From: Panax quinquefolius
Lineage: Eukaryota; Streptophyta; Magnoliopsida; Apiales; Araliaceae
DNA length: 64,000 nucleotides
Direction of reading: 5' to 3'
Assembly (NCBI GenBank): GCA_020205615.1
Contig: CM035153.1
Location: forward strand, 76,618,692-76,682,691
Shown: positions 9,835 to 20,543 of the stretch, piece after piece
Numbering within the stretch: the first letter of the stretch is position 1
How the letters are laid out: every line of letters begins with the position of its first letter
Made by a program: the position numbers and the translations under genes
Notes under the pieces: model-generated
The model's database searches: none
Told to the model about the DNA's origin: nothing
The model's input: only the letters and a program-made list of their open reading frames with translations

Positions 9835-12800
9835 TGTGACGCCCCCAAATTTAGGTATCTTTCAACTCGACAAATGGTGCTCCATTGTACTAACATCCAT
9901 ACAATCATTCGATTGAAATACAACAAAATGAAGGTAATTACTATCTTTTTATTACAATCAAAGTATAAATCCTTCCCAGGTTCATAAACCGGTTACATCG
10001 TTCATTGTTCATAATGTATAATACATATAAACTTACTACACTATTACACAATGCCTAAGCATCCATCTTAGCTTCACCCTTATCTGTCTTGGCATTCACA
10101 GTACGTTCATCTTTAACTGCAGTTATATGATTCACGCAACAAGTGAGCATGACAGCTCAGCAAGTTTTAGGCAAGTATAACAGGAATACCATATTCGTGA
10201 ATCATATAACAATTCCGACATAACTGAACAATAGTTATGAAGTATTATGAATCAATAATACTTTAACAGTTCATAACATCAATTCCCAAAGTATAGAATA
10301 GATTATGAATTTTGAACCAGTCGATAGACCTTGAACAGTAACTTTAAGTTTTCATACTTGAAAAGGAGTCCACAGCACTAAGGCCGTTCATCCGATAACC
10401 TACGAGCACTTCAAGGTGATCAGCCTATAGTACTCTATTTTGATCAACACTCATTCATTAAATGTATTTATGTTTAATATTTTTGGCAAACTCACATGCC
10501 CATCAAAATATCTATGAAAAATACTTTTGTTTTTTCATTGACAAACCTTACCTTCACGCTCCGTACCAATTACTTGGCATAGGATAACGTTAACATTTCT
10601 ATATAAAAAGATATGAATCACAATCAATCTATATATCACGAATAGTCTAGCCGAGTTAAAATCTGGCATCGACTCTTTCTTTAAAACAAGGCTTGCAATT
10701 CAGTTCAACGAATCACATACAACTTGGCTAACATGAAAGTTAGACAAGCGTTAAGAAAAACTTGCCTTTCAGCGTCCTTAAATATTTTACTCGACTGACC
10801 ATAGCCTTTACAGAATGTACATGATATATTCACATAGCACACTGTAATTAGCTATCAAAGAAATATTCACATTGCTTATACAAGCTTCATTCTCTTCTAT
10901 GTCTTTGTTAACCTAATATCTTTATTAAAGTCAACAAGACTTATTACCCTTCGTCCCGGTTTATTAATCAACTGACATTTATTAACCGGACTTAAACATT
11001 GTCGGCGAGATACCAACGTTGTTCAACGTTCTTAACTTGTTAACATGCATTACATTCCTAAGTTTCATACCATATACCTTAGTATGGGTAGTATAGGAAT
11101 AACTTTAATACACTTATGAAGTGTACAAACATCATTCCTTTAGGTCCCTGAACAAACAAAGTTTAAAACCTTAGTCATTGTCTGAAGTCCATCACTCATG
11201 CCATGCGCCGACACTCATAATATTAGGCAGGCTGCGCCAATGCATGCTAATTAGCGATGGCCAGAAGCTCCCAACTTGGCGCATGCAGACAGAATAATGG
11301 CATGTGGCTGATTAAGCTTGATTAGCGTTCGACTTTCTTTCTCAGATCAGTGGCTGCGACGTGGCAAATAACACTATCTCTGGTGCCGCGACGCCAGACC
11401 TCAGTGCCAGATTCCGAGCAATTTTCTAGAACTTTACGAAATTCCCGGGGCCGTAACTTCTTCATTTTAAGCTCTATTTGGTCCGTTCAAAAGCCTACAC
11501 GTCACAAATGACGTAATCTATGCGTTCATATAAGAATTCGACACTTTTGAATTCGTTAACTCCAAATTGACTATTGAGTTCATTTTTTAGACGTTCGTAA
11601 ACGTTAATGAGCGTTCAATGCTTGTTTTCTTCGTTTTAAGTCAGAATCAGACGATTCTCAAACCCACAACTCTTAATCACCCTATCTCACGTGTTGACAT
11701 TAAAAACCAACATTTTCAAGTCTCACGACAAATTTTGACCCTTAATCCGAAATTCAACGTTTTCAACGTTTAACGTCTAATTACGTAAAATTCGCCATAA
11801 CTTCGTTACTAGGGTTCTCTAATCCAAATCACATGGAATACTCCATGTATTTCATATCTACATCCTAACCAAATAAGATACAATTACTAAGGTATTGATG
11901 GAGTTCAATCGTTTACAAACGATCAATCTCAACAAACAATATTTTCATGGTTCAAAACTATTTTAAACTTTATAATTCTTATAATCTCATGACTTAAAGA
12001 GATTGAATCTATGGTAAGTCATCTTTAATCTCTCATACAAGACATATACCACCCATCTATGATTCTTCAATATAATAGAAAAATCAAAAAGAGATGGAGA
12101 GGAAAGGTAAAGATTATACCTTAAGAAATCTTATGAAACTTTCTTGAAAAACTCTATGATCAAGCTTCCAAGTGTATGATTTGGTTGAGTCTTGCTCTCT
12201 TTCTCTCGCAAATAATCTAGGTTGGCAATTGAAAAACTCTCAAATGACTAAACCTAGCTTCCTATTTATAGAAAATGAGATGGAGGAAAATTTGGACAAT
12301 TCACACCCCACCTCCTTACTATTCACACTTGGTCACCAAGTAAAATACTTGGTGACCAAGCCTTATGCTTGGCTACCACATAAAGTGTCCGGCCCCCACT
12401 CTTTCCATATGACATCCCATGGGTTGACCCATGGGTTTTACCCATCCGGTGACCCACGGTTCGATCCACGGTTAGGTTTAAATGAATTGGGCCTAGACTT
12501 GGGCTCAACTCACTAAACTCCTTGGGCTTGGTCATTTAACAATTAGACTAATAGAAATCAAACTCAATGACTTATTCATTAAGACTTAATCTTAACCCTA
12601 TAATACGAATCGTATTCTATACATACAATTCACATATTCTTTCCGTATACTATACGTATAATAATCGTATTGTACTTCGTATTTACTCAACATATTATAC
12701 ATAGACACTAAAAAGTATCATTAATGTATAATACTCGCATTAACCCTAACGCAATTCCTTCAACACATATTATTTCCTTCTCGAAAATCAATATACTCAA

Positions 12801-13164
12801 CCCTTAGGTTTTAAGTCTGCAGGCGAAAACTGTGTTTGCTATAAATGAAATATTATCAGATATTCCATCTTATCATGATATTCTATCATTACGCATTTCT
12901 CAAAATTTCAAAATAATTCCCCGAACAGAAACAGATGAATAGTGTTTTTACAGAAATTTTTCAAAAAATAATTATTTTCGTCTTGGAAATTCCAAACAAT
13001 TATTTCTAACACGTAGCCAGAATACTAACCACGTTAGCACATTATAGGTCATAGAATGACCTTCACACAGCTTACTTACATAATAATCAATTAAATTCAT
13101 TTAATTCACATAATCAAATAAAAATTAAATTGTCATAAAAATCCGATTTTTCTCGGGCGTTATA
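9835..13164 (-). mobile_element. 5' LTR of chromovirus G1
   Basis: A 3.3 kb LTR bounded by TGTGACGCCCCC on the left and CGTTATA on the right, so the usual terminal CA is mutated to TA. The left edge abuts the primer site. The right edge abuts Z sequence that is continuous in the other Z copy, showing that G1 inserted into Z inside the Y 3' LTR. A GC-rich patch at 11188-11400 differs from both other copies. Confidence 0.9.
12262..12271 (-). promoter_or_regulatory. TATA box of G1 5' LTR
   Basis: CTATAAATAG on the minus strand, at the same place as 3691-3700 in the partner LTR. The leader then runs towards the primer site. Confidence 0.55.
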
Positions 13165-13551
13165 GGTCATGATTATACTAAATAATCCCTGGTCATAATC
13201 ATACCAACAACTGTCAATCAATACACTAAAGGCCAATGAGGACTTTTAACACATCATTTGTAACATTACGGATCACGATTATACCAACTGATCCATGGTC
13301 ATAATCATAACAATCAACAGTCCATCTATGCACGTAAGTCAAAGATGACTTTCATCACAATATAAGCATGAAGATGATGACAATGATATAAGCATTAATC
13401 AAACGAAATTAAGGATAAATTTTAAAGACTTTAAATTTATCCAGAGTTTAAAAATATCCAAATTATCAACATGATACTACTTTGTGGAGTAAAATTCAAA
13501 AATAATATTCATGTATCAAAAATAATTTGGACAGAAAAAAAAAATTCGGGT

Positions 13552-13805
13552 GAATAGTACCCCGTTAATAGTACCCTATGAATAGTACTTCGGGGATAGT
13601 ACCTCATGAATGTATCCCGACATGAAAAGTGCTCCAAATACCCGAGTGAATAATATTCGAGTGAATAGTAACCCGTGAATAGTAACTTGTGAATAGTACT
13701 CTGGCATGAAAAGTGCCCCGAATACCCGAGTGAATAATATTTAGGTGAATAGTAATTGAGTGAATAGTAACCCAAAAATAGTAACTCATGAATAGTATTT
13801 CGGTA
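13552..13805. repeat. Minisatellite GTGAATAGTA in Z copy A
   Basis: More than 14 near-copies of a 10-16 bp unit, GTGAATAGTAaCC with variants, interrupted twice by GGCATGAAAAGTGCCCCGAA-type spacers. The same array is at 50948-51215 in copy B. It lies downstream of the Z TATA box in minus sense, in the transcribed R/U5 part. ORFs here are repeat translations. Confidence 0.85.
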
Positions 13806-14167
13806 TGAAAAGATCAATAATTATCAAGAATGCTCATAATAATATTTTCATGAAAAGATACTGGATGAAGCGCAAATATCAAGGATATTCTACTAATTTC
13901 ACGGAGTATAGACGCAATACTTTATCAAAATGAGTGTAGAATTAGGAATATGAAATGAAATAATATTACTCAAATACTACAGAGTATGGAAGAATATATT
14001 ATTTCTACGAATACTGAAAAATATAATGTCTCTTACCTCAGAAGAAGACTAGATACTGGAATAATGAGGTAGCAGACTTCTCTTCTTCTTTCTCTCTATA
14101 GCTTCTCTCTCTATAATTGCTCTTGTAAGTCTTAGTGATTTTGTGAGAATGGAAGAAGAATGAGCTT

Positions 14168-14177
14168 CTATTTATAG
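14168..14177 (-). promoter_or_regulatory. TATA box of Z copy A
   Basis: CTATAAATAG on the minus strand, conserved at 51583-51592 in copy B. It is followed in minus sense by a CT/GA-rich leader. Confidence 0.5.
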
Positions 14178-15333
14178 GAAAATATAGTTTCGATAATTGC
14201 AAGTTTTGGGGCTCAAAATATTACAGTATAATACTTTCATCTTTTTCTTCATTTTTAATTTAGTCCTGCAAGTATTATCCATTTTTCACCACCTCCCCTA
14301 ATAGTATATAATGTGAATCAATAGTACATTCATGTGAATCAATAGTTCTATACATATGAAAAAGATAGTTATAGTATAGTACCTTCATTTATATCTCTAT
14401 TTTTAATTTAGTCATGCAAGTATTATTAATCTTACACCACCTCCCCTAATAGTACATGCATGTGAATCAATAGTACACACATGTGAACAAATAGTTATAA
14501 GCATGGGAATTAATAGCAATTAATTGCTCATTTATTCGATTAATTAACAAATTGGTCAATATAACCTCCAAAAATCAATTATTATCGATTTAAATGTCGA
14601 TTTCCACTAACACTAATAATCCCAACATAATAGAAGTATCAAATTCATCTTTAATCAACACGAACTTATTCATCATTAATATTATAACTCACAATATTTA
14701 ACAACCAGATCATACCCAGGAAAGAGGGGCTTGCCAATAAGGATTTCTCCTTATTGGCATGCAATTAGGTGACCAATCCTCTCCTCAACAGAACTTTCTA
14801 GACATCGATAATATTGTAAATAATAATATGAATAACTTTGTCCTCTCAATTATTGATTTAATAATATAGAATATTGATACTATGATAATAATTAAATTAA
14901 TAATATGAGAGATATTATGCAGCAATTACTGTAGTAATAATTGAGTATAACTAAGTGACTTCTCACGTAAGCATCAATAATCAATACCATGTGCTACTAT
15001 CCAACCATGCGTATTACTGTACTTTTACCACTGGGTAGTTCAACAGTTTAACGGTAAAACTTTCGCCGTTTTTTTATAAAATGATAATTCTGTCGTTTTC
15101 TAACTACGATAATACTTTCGTTGTGGGGTCCACCAAAAATTGTGCCGTCGTACGAATATTCCCTGTTAAAATGAATATTCCCCGACCAATCGAATATTAT
15201 ATAACCACTTGCTTACTTTACAAAATTTGTAAATATTACCCACAACTATAACATTATATCAAATCTACACCATAATATTCAAAAATATATTTCGAGAAAA
15301 ATTATTCTTATTCATAAAAGTTGGGGTCTTAAA

Positions 15334-15338
15334 ATAAA
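15334..15338. repeat. Target-site duplication of Z (ATAAA)
   Basis: Directly follows the end of Z copy A and equals the five bases preceding Z copy B (49986-49990). Confidence 0.7.
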
Positions 15339-17268
15339 CATGTAGTCCATATACCAAACTTCAACTTAGATACAACTACAATCACAAATCAACAAAAACA
15401 AGAAAGCTCTAGGCCCATGAACTTGCTGTCAGTGCTTTCTGGGCAAGTTCATGGCTGCCCAGATTCACTTCGTCATGGTCGGTCAACCGACTTTGACCAT
15501 CAATAAAATGAAATCTATACATGATTTGCACTTGATTCAAGTTCCAGAGTAAAGTTCACATGACATACTACAACTACAAAGCTTTAAACATACAAAACCA
15601 GAAACAGTAAGAGATCTATGAGGTCTGACATTTGGTTGTCAGACAACACATAAAAAATTTCCAGATTTTTGAAAACACCCAATCCGAGCCTATAGATGTT
15701 ATGGATCTAATATCTAGCAACCCAGATTATCTAGTTATACACCATAAAACACATTTAACATAAAAAAACTAACATCTAACAGAGGATCAAGGGTTAGATT
15801 TTTGATTGGGTTTTATACCTTTATGAACAAATTCTTGAATCTAGGCCTCTGATTTGTTGTGAGTGTTAGTGGGGCTTGATTTGGGGACTGAAATACTATA
15901 AAAATTCGTGGGTTTTGAGAGAGAGAGAGAGAGAGTTGATTGAGTATTGGTTGCACAAATGGCTAACTAATGAAATTTCTCTCTCTTTGATCTTATATAT
16001 ACTACTTGTATCAATGTATTTGGGTGATGTATAGAAATTTGAGTTCTTTGAGCTTTGTATACGTGGCTATTTTAAGGTGGTTCACCAACTAAAGCATTAG
16101 CCACTATGACAAGTTAGCTTCAATAATGTAAGAAGGGCATAATGGTCTTTTTGTTTATGATTTTAATGGCAAAAATGTAATATTGACAAATTCTTAGGGT
16201 TTGACCCATAGGGTTTAACCCTTAACCCTAAGGTTAAAAATTATAAGTTTTCTAGAATTTCTAATTTGGCCAAAAATGTAAAATTTTTAGTTTCTAAAAA
16301 TAAATAATTAGGGTTCCAAAATTACATTTAGTTTCTAATTACATAGAACATAAAAATTAGATTTAAGATTTACAAATTTTAATTAAGATTACTAAATCAG
16401 CAATTAGGGTTCATGAATTAGCATTTAGGATTCCTAATTTGACAATTTTAATTAGTAATTAGGGTTTTCTAAGTAATAATTAGGGATTTTCTAATTAACA
16501 TTAAGCTTCATACTTTAGCGATTAGGATTCTAGTTTAATAATTAGGGTTTCTAATTACTAATTAGGGTTTATAATTTCGAAGTTAGGGTTCCTAATTTAA
16601 AAATTAGGGTTTCTAATAATTAGGGTTTTCCCTAATTAACTTTAAATTCTATATTACTAAACATAAATCATATAACACAGTTACATAACAGTCTCGAACT
16701 CATAATTGAATTTCAAAATAGGGTTTAACAAATTAATTTTAGGGTTTGGTCATGATACAACATAATTGACCAACCATTATCGGTCTACACATACAGTACA
16801 TATTTATAGTACTAAAATAAAAATAGTATTATATTATTATTCGCATTTCTTGATCAAAATCCAAAATTAGGGTTTGAATTCCATATCTGATTTATCTTGC
16901 ATATATAGTATTATTAATTAAGTTAAAATAATTAACTTAACTAATCTGAACTAAAATTCATATAATATAATAATTATTCTAATAATTCTAATAATCATTC
17001 CATATATTATTAAATAATATAATAATCATATTTTCGGAGAAATAAATAATAAAAATGTTTTTACTACAAAATTAATTATAAAAATATAATTTATAATGGT
17101 AAATAATTCTAAGAAAATTATTTAAAATTATTAATGTAATAAATAAATTTTATTTATCACATAAATGCATATACTTTACCTCGCATTTATTCCCGCCTTT
17201 AAAATAAAATAAGAAATTTATTCTCAAAATTTCTAATTTAATTATATAGAAAATATCAGGTTATTACA
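15339..17268 (-). mobile_element. 3' LTR of element Y (part on the inner side of Z)
   Basis: Aligns throughout with 52677-54591. The inner edge is 17268, where the minus strand begins TGTAATAACC after a purine-rich tract. A TATA-like TATATAAG lies at about 15993-16000 with a GAGAGAGA run just downstream in minus sense, as expected for a promoter and leader. The section 16190-16900 is full of TTAGGGTTT-type motifs. 16930-17260 is very AT-rich with nothing recognisable. Confidence 0.82.
16194..16900. repeat. Telo-box-like (TTAGGGTT) cluster in Y 3' LTR
   Basis: At least a dozen occurrences of (A)TTAGGGTT(T), often as AATTAGGGTTTCTAATT, at irregular spacing in an AT-rich background. The cluster is conserved at 53525-54200 and, in the opposite orientation, at 61815-62265. 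Spacing is not the 7-bp telomere period, so this is not an interstitial telomere array. Confidence 0.8.
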
Positions 17269-17461
17269 TTCACCATCCCTTATAAAGATTCCGTCCCCGG
17301 AATCACCGTTTCAAAAATTATACATATAAGGGTATATAGCATACATAGTCATTACAAATAAATCTTGATCATCGATCAAACTGATCTTTAACTATTCAAC
17401 GTAAAGCTTGTCTATCTGATTAAACAAAAATTTGATTTCTAATTGAACTCAAATTCCTCCT
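17269..17461 (-). other. Polypurine-tract region of Y and 3' non-coding remnant
   Basis: The minus strand AAGGGATGGTGAA lies next to the LTR start at 17268 and resembles the G1 polypurine tract with substitutions. The G1-like tail CCGTCCCCGGAATC is next to it. The rest is AT-rich, with nothing else recognisable. Protease, RT, RNase H and integrase are completely missing between here and gag. Confidence 0.6.
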
Positions 17462-18694
17462 TCAAAATTTCTTTATAAAATAATTTATTGTATATAAGGA
17501 AATCATATATACGAAAATAAAAGTTATACGAATAACACCTAGAGTTCCATCACTAGCTGCCACAGTATCCTGGACCGTCATGTTCAAGACCCTTGTGGTT
17601 GATTTTGTTGCCTTGCTTGATGACGTTGGTCCTGTAATTTCTAGAGTCTCGCTGCCTTTCCCCGTATATACGCTTCCTGTCTCAATCCTCCTTTTCGGAC
17701 AGTCTTTCACCTTATGTCCTGGTTATCTGCATAGAAAACACCCACTATTCATTCTAGGATTGGGGCAGTTGGGAGAGATATGACCCTCCTGCCCACACTT
17801 GTAACACACAAACTTACCTTTCAGACATTCCCCAGAGTGATTCTTTCCACAATTCCCACACTGTACCACCTGCTTCTTCTTCACACCTTCTTGCTTCACC
17901 TGAACATTCCCAAAATTTCTCCTTTTTCTCTTTTCACCCCTATTCCCACTATTAGTTTCCACCTTCACAGCTCCTACGACCTTGCCTTTGTTCTTCTTCT
18001 CCTTGTTGTAGAGGCTCATGACATCACTCCCCTCCTCAACTATAATATCTTTTTGCATGAGTGCTGCAAAAGTGTTTATCTGCAACACTGCCACCTTGTT
18101 GTAGAGCCAGGGTTTTAATCCCAATTCATACCTTCTCGCCTTCCTAGCCTCTGTATCAACTTGATGCAGAGTGAACCTAGCCAATTCATTAAACTTTGCG
18201 GCTTACTCCGCAACATTCATGTTCTCCTGCTTCAACTCCAAAAACTTCACCTCCATCATAGCCTGCATACTAGTCGAGAAATAATTCTCGAAAAATAAAG
18301 TCTTGAACCTAGCCCAAGTAACTACACCTTCTCTTGCCCTCGCCTGATTTGCTTCCCACCAAAAACTAGCATCCCCTTTCATCATATAGATGGCAAAAGT
18401 TGTTTTTTGCCCCTCACTTACCCTAACTATCACAAACACTTTTTCAATTTCCTTAACCCAAGTTTGGGCTTCTACAGGGTCAGTTGTACCTCTAAATTCT
18501 GGCGGTCCTACAACCTTAAAATCTTTGAAATTTGCCAAGCGATTGTCTGGTCGAGTTCCTGCTGCTGGCATTCCCTGTTGCATAGCCTGAGCTACCATGT
18601 TTGCAAAGTTCTGCATCGGGTCAGCTTGTTGTCCCCCAGTGTTGTTGACAAATTCTTCTGCCCTATGATTTCAAGTTTGACGTCTTGGCAGCAT
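17462..18694 (-). pseudogene. Y gag with two zinc knuckles, degraded; pol deleted
   Basis: A start codon at 18694 begins Met-Leu-Pro-Arg-Arg, with a TGA at codon 8. The frame then gives RLANFKDFKVVGPPEFRGTT, FWWEANQAR and FLELKQENMNVAE of gypsy capsid. After a stop near 18203 the frame gives RYELGLKPWLYNKVAV. The nucleocapsid holds CGNCGKNHSGEC, CYKCGQEGHISPNC (about 17800-17760) and a second knuckle starting CFLCR, broken by a TAA, followed by PGHKVKDCPKRR. The frame continues about 40 codons past this to a sequence resembling the start of protease, then is cut off. This makes Y a gag-only, internally deleted element. Confidence 0.88.
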
Positions 18695-18831
18695 TATCTG
18701 ATTAAATAAGACCATAAATTATTCTTTACAATCTAAACCTTATCATATAAGTTTCACGTATCAAACTTATTTCATTAATCAAAAATAGATTTATATTCAT
18801 TCGATTAATTCAAAGTACTTTACATAACATA
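18695..18831 (-). other. Y spacer upstream of gag, interrupted by Athila
   Basis: AT-rich leader without an ORF. The Athila element inserted at its right edge; the spacer resumes at 34024. Confidence 0.6.
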
Positions 18832-20396
18832 TGATAAGTGGGTTTTACACCTACTTATTGGATATCAATTCACACGAACTATGCCCATCTTAAGTACATT
18901 TTAGTGTGTTTTTAGTTGCATTTTGTTTATTTTGCATTGCATGTACTGAGAACTCCCTTTGTTGCAAAAGTGCAGGATATGTAATAATTTGGTGATGTTA
19001 GATGGCATGAGGCTAATGGACGAATAACGCAAGGAGCAAGTGGAAATATGCAATTGAGGATGTATGAAGGAAGAGTGACATGACAAAGAAGCAATGACAA
19101 CAGGACAAAGCCGTAGCAGTAGCAGAACACAGAATCAAAACTGCAGAAGTCGCGCGACTATACAAGCTTAAACACGCGCGCCCGCGCGATTACCCGAGTT
19201 GAGCAGGAATTGAAGACCGCGCGCCCGCGTGAGTAACACAAAGGGGAAGCACGCGCCCACGCGCGACAACAGAAGCTGCTGATCTGTTTTATTTTAATTT
19301 AAAATTTGGAAGAGTTGTAATTGGTTAAAACAATTCTGGCTGGTGCCAGACGTATCATTCAATTAGTTTTACGTGTTTTTCATATTGGAAAAAGGGTTTT
19401 TACACTTTGAGAGATTTCCAACGTAGAACTAACCCAAAACTTCATATCTTCTACTTCTTCTTTGGATTTTCAATCATTGTGGCAGACTACTGTTTCTTTG
19501 TTGGATTTTATTGAAGATTTGAACGTTACTATTGGATTGTAATCAGCAATTTGGTTTGATCGATTCTATCCTTTCTCTTTTAATTGTTTGTTTATTATCC
19601 ATGTTTTGCTTTGATCCCATAATGGATTTTGGTTCAGTTATGAACTAAACTGCATTATGGGATTCTAACGGATTTTAATATATAGTTTAATTGATTGCTT
19701 GACTGCTGGATTGTTTGCATATCATAAGGAATTTCTATCATGGTTGATTTTCATGCATGAATGATTGATCACCATTCGTTTTAAGTGCTTGTATGGAATT
19801 GAAAAATAACATGCAAGTATGGATTGTAATCATGATAGCATGCTTTATGGGGATGTTTTGCTTAGCTTCGTATTTTGTGACTCAAATAGATATATAATGT
19901 TTCACCGTATGAGTTAAATAAGGGCTTGTGCTTAAATTCAATACCGTTGCAATTTCTCACATAAATATAGTGAGATTGGCTTTGTTGATGATTACATGGT
20001 GTCTATTGCATGTGGATGCTATGTGAGTAGGTCATAATTCATTGATAAATGGTTATGTCTATATTAGTGATCTTGGCTACTTTCCTGTGATATGTGAACA
20101 ACCTTGCATGATGGTGGTAATTAGATGAATTATTAAATGAAGTTAGGATCCCATTATTTTTTAGATTTGATTTATTACATTATTATTCTTATTTTAGTTA
20201 TTATTTGCATTTAGATTAATTCATAATTATAAGTGTTAGTTTAAGCATATAAAAATAGTGATTTAGTTGATTCATAATAATTTAATTTAGCAGCTATCTC
20301 CATGGATCGATACTCGACTTACTCTGTATTGCTTGTTGACACATGTATACTTGCATGAGTTAGAGCTCTTTTGTTAGAAGTAAAAAAGAGGCAACA
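18832..20396 (+). mobile_element. Athila 5' LTR
   Basis: TG...CA bounded, 1565 bp, aligning with 32447-34018 end to end. By eye the two agree at well over nine bases in ten, except in a CGCG-rich patch (about 19142-19270). Confidence 0.93.
19142..19270. other. Hypervariable CGCG patch in Athila 5' LTR
   Basis: Contains GTCGCGCGAC, ACGCGCGCCCGCGCG and CCGCGCGCCCGCG. In the 3' LTR (32757-32895) each of these strings is replaced by sequence such as GCCGTGGCACATGC or CATGGCATACCG, while the bases between them, for example GAGTTGAGCAGGAATTGAAG, are identical. Confidence 0.75.
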
Positions 20397-20402
20397 AGTT
20401 TT

Positions 20403-20420
20403 TGGCGCCATTGCCAAGGA
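20403..20420 (+). other. Primer-binding site of Athila (tRNA-Asp)
   Basis: TGGCGCCATTGCCAAGGA, three G-to-A differences from the tRNA-Asp type site TGGCGCCGTTGCCGGGGA used by Athila elements. It lies six bases after the LTR edge. Confidence 0.88.
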
Positions 20421-20543
20421 ATGGCGTTTAAATTTAAATAATTATCAACAATTTTAAGCTATATTGTATGACTTAGACAAATCTAATCTTATCTTATTTC
20501 TATTCTTGTTTTTGTTTTGATTTCAGGTACTTGTAGAATTTTT

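Larger units (their letters stand above)
13165..15333 (-). mobile_element. LTR Z, copy A, embedded in the Y 3' LTR
   Basis: The sequence aligns with 50569-52632 (copy B). The Z end in minus sense is at 15333, reading TTTAAGACCCCAAC, a mutated form of a TGTAAGACCCC start. The next five bases, ATAAA (15334-15338), match the five bases left of Z copy B (49986-49990), so they are the target-site duplication. The left part of Z is missing because G1 inserted at 13165 and the flank beyond G1 is lost. No internal region is seen, so Z is a solo LTR captured in the Y LTR. Confidence 0.8.

Noticed and set aside
12172..12516. 114-codon plus-strand ORF in G1 LTR
   Set aside because: It is antisense to the LTR promoter region and is broken in the other two LTR copies; no domain.
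13509..13817. Tyr/Ser-rich minus-strand ORFs in Z
   Set aside because: They are translations of the GTGAATAGTA array, and similar frames occur in more than one phase.
16194..16900. Interstitial telomere array
   Set aside because: TTTAGGG motifs are irregularly spaced in AT-rich sequence and never form consecutive 7-bp units.
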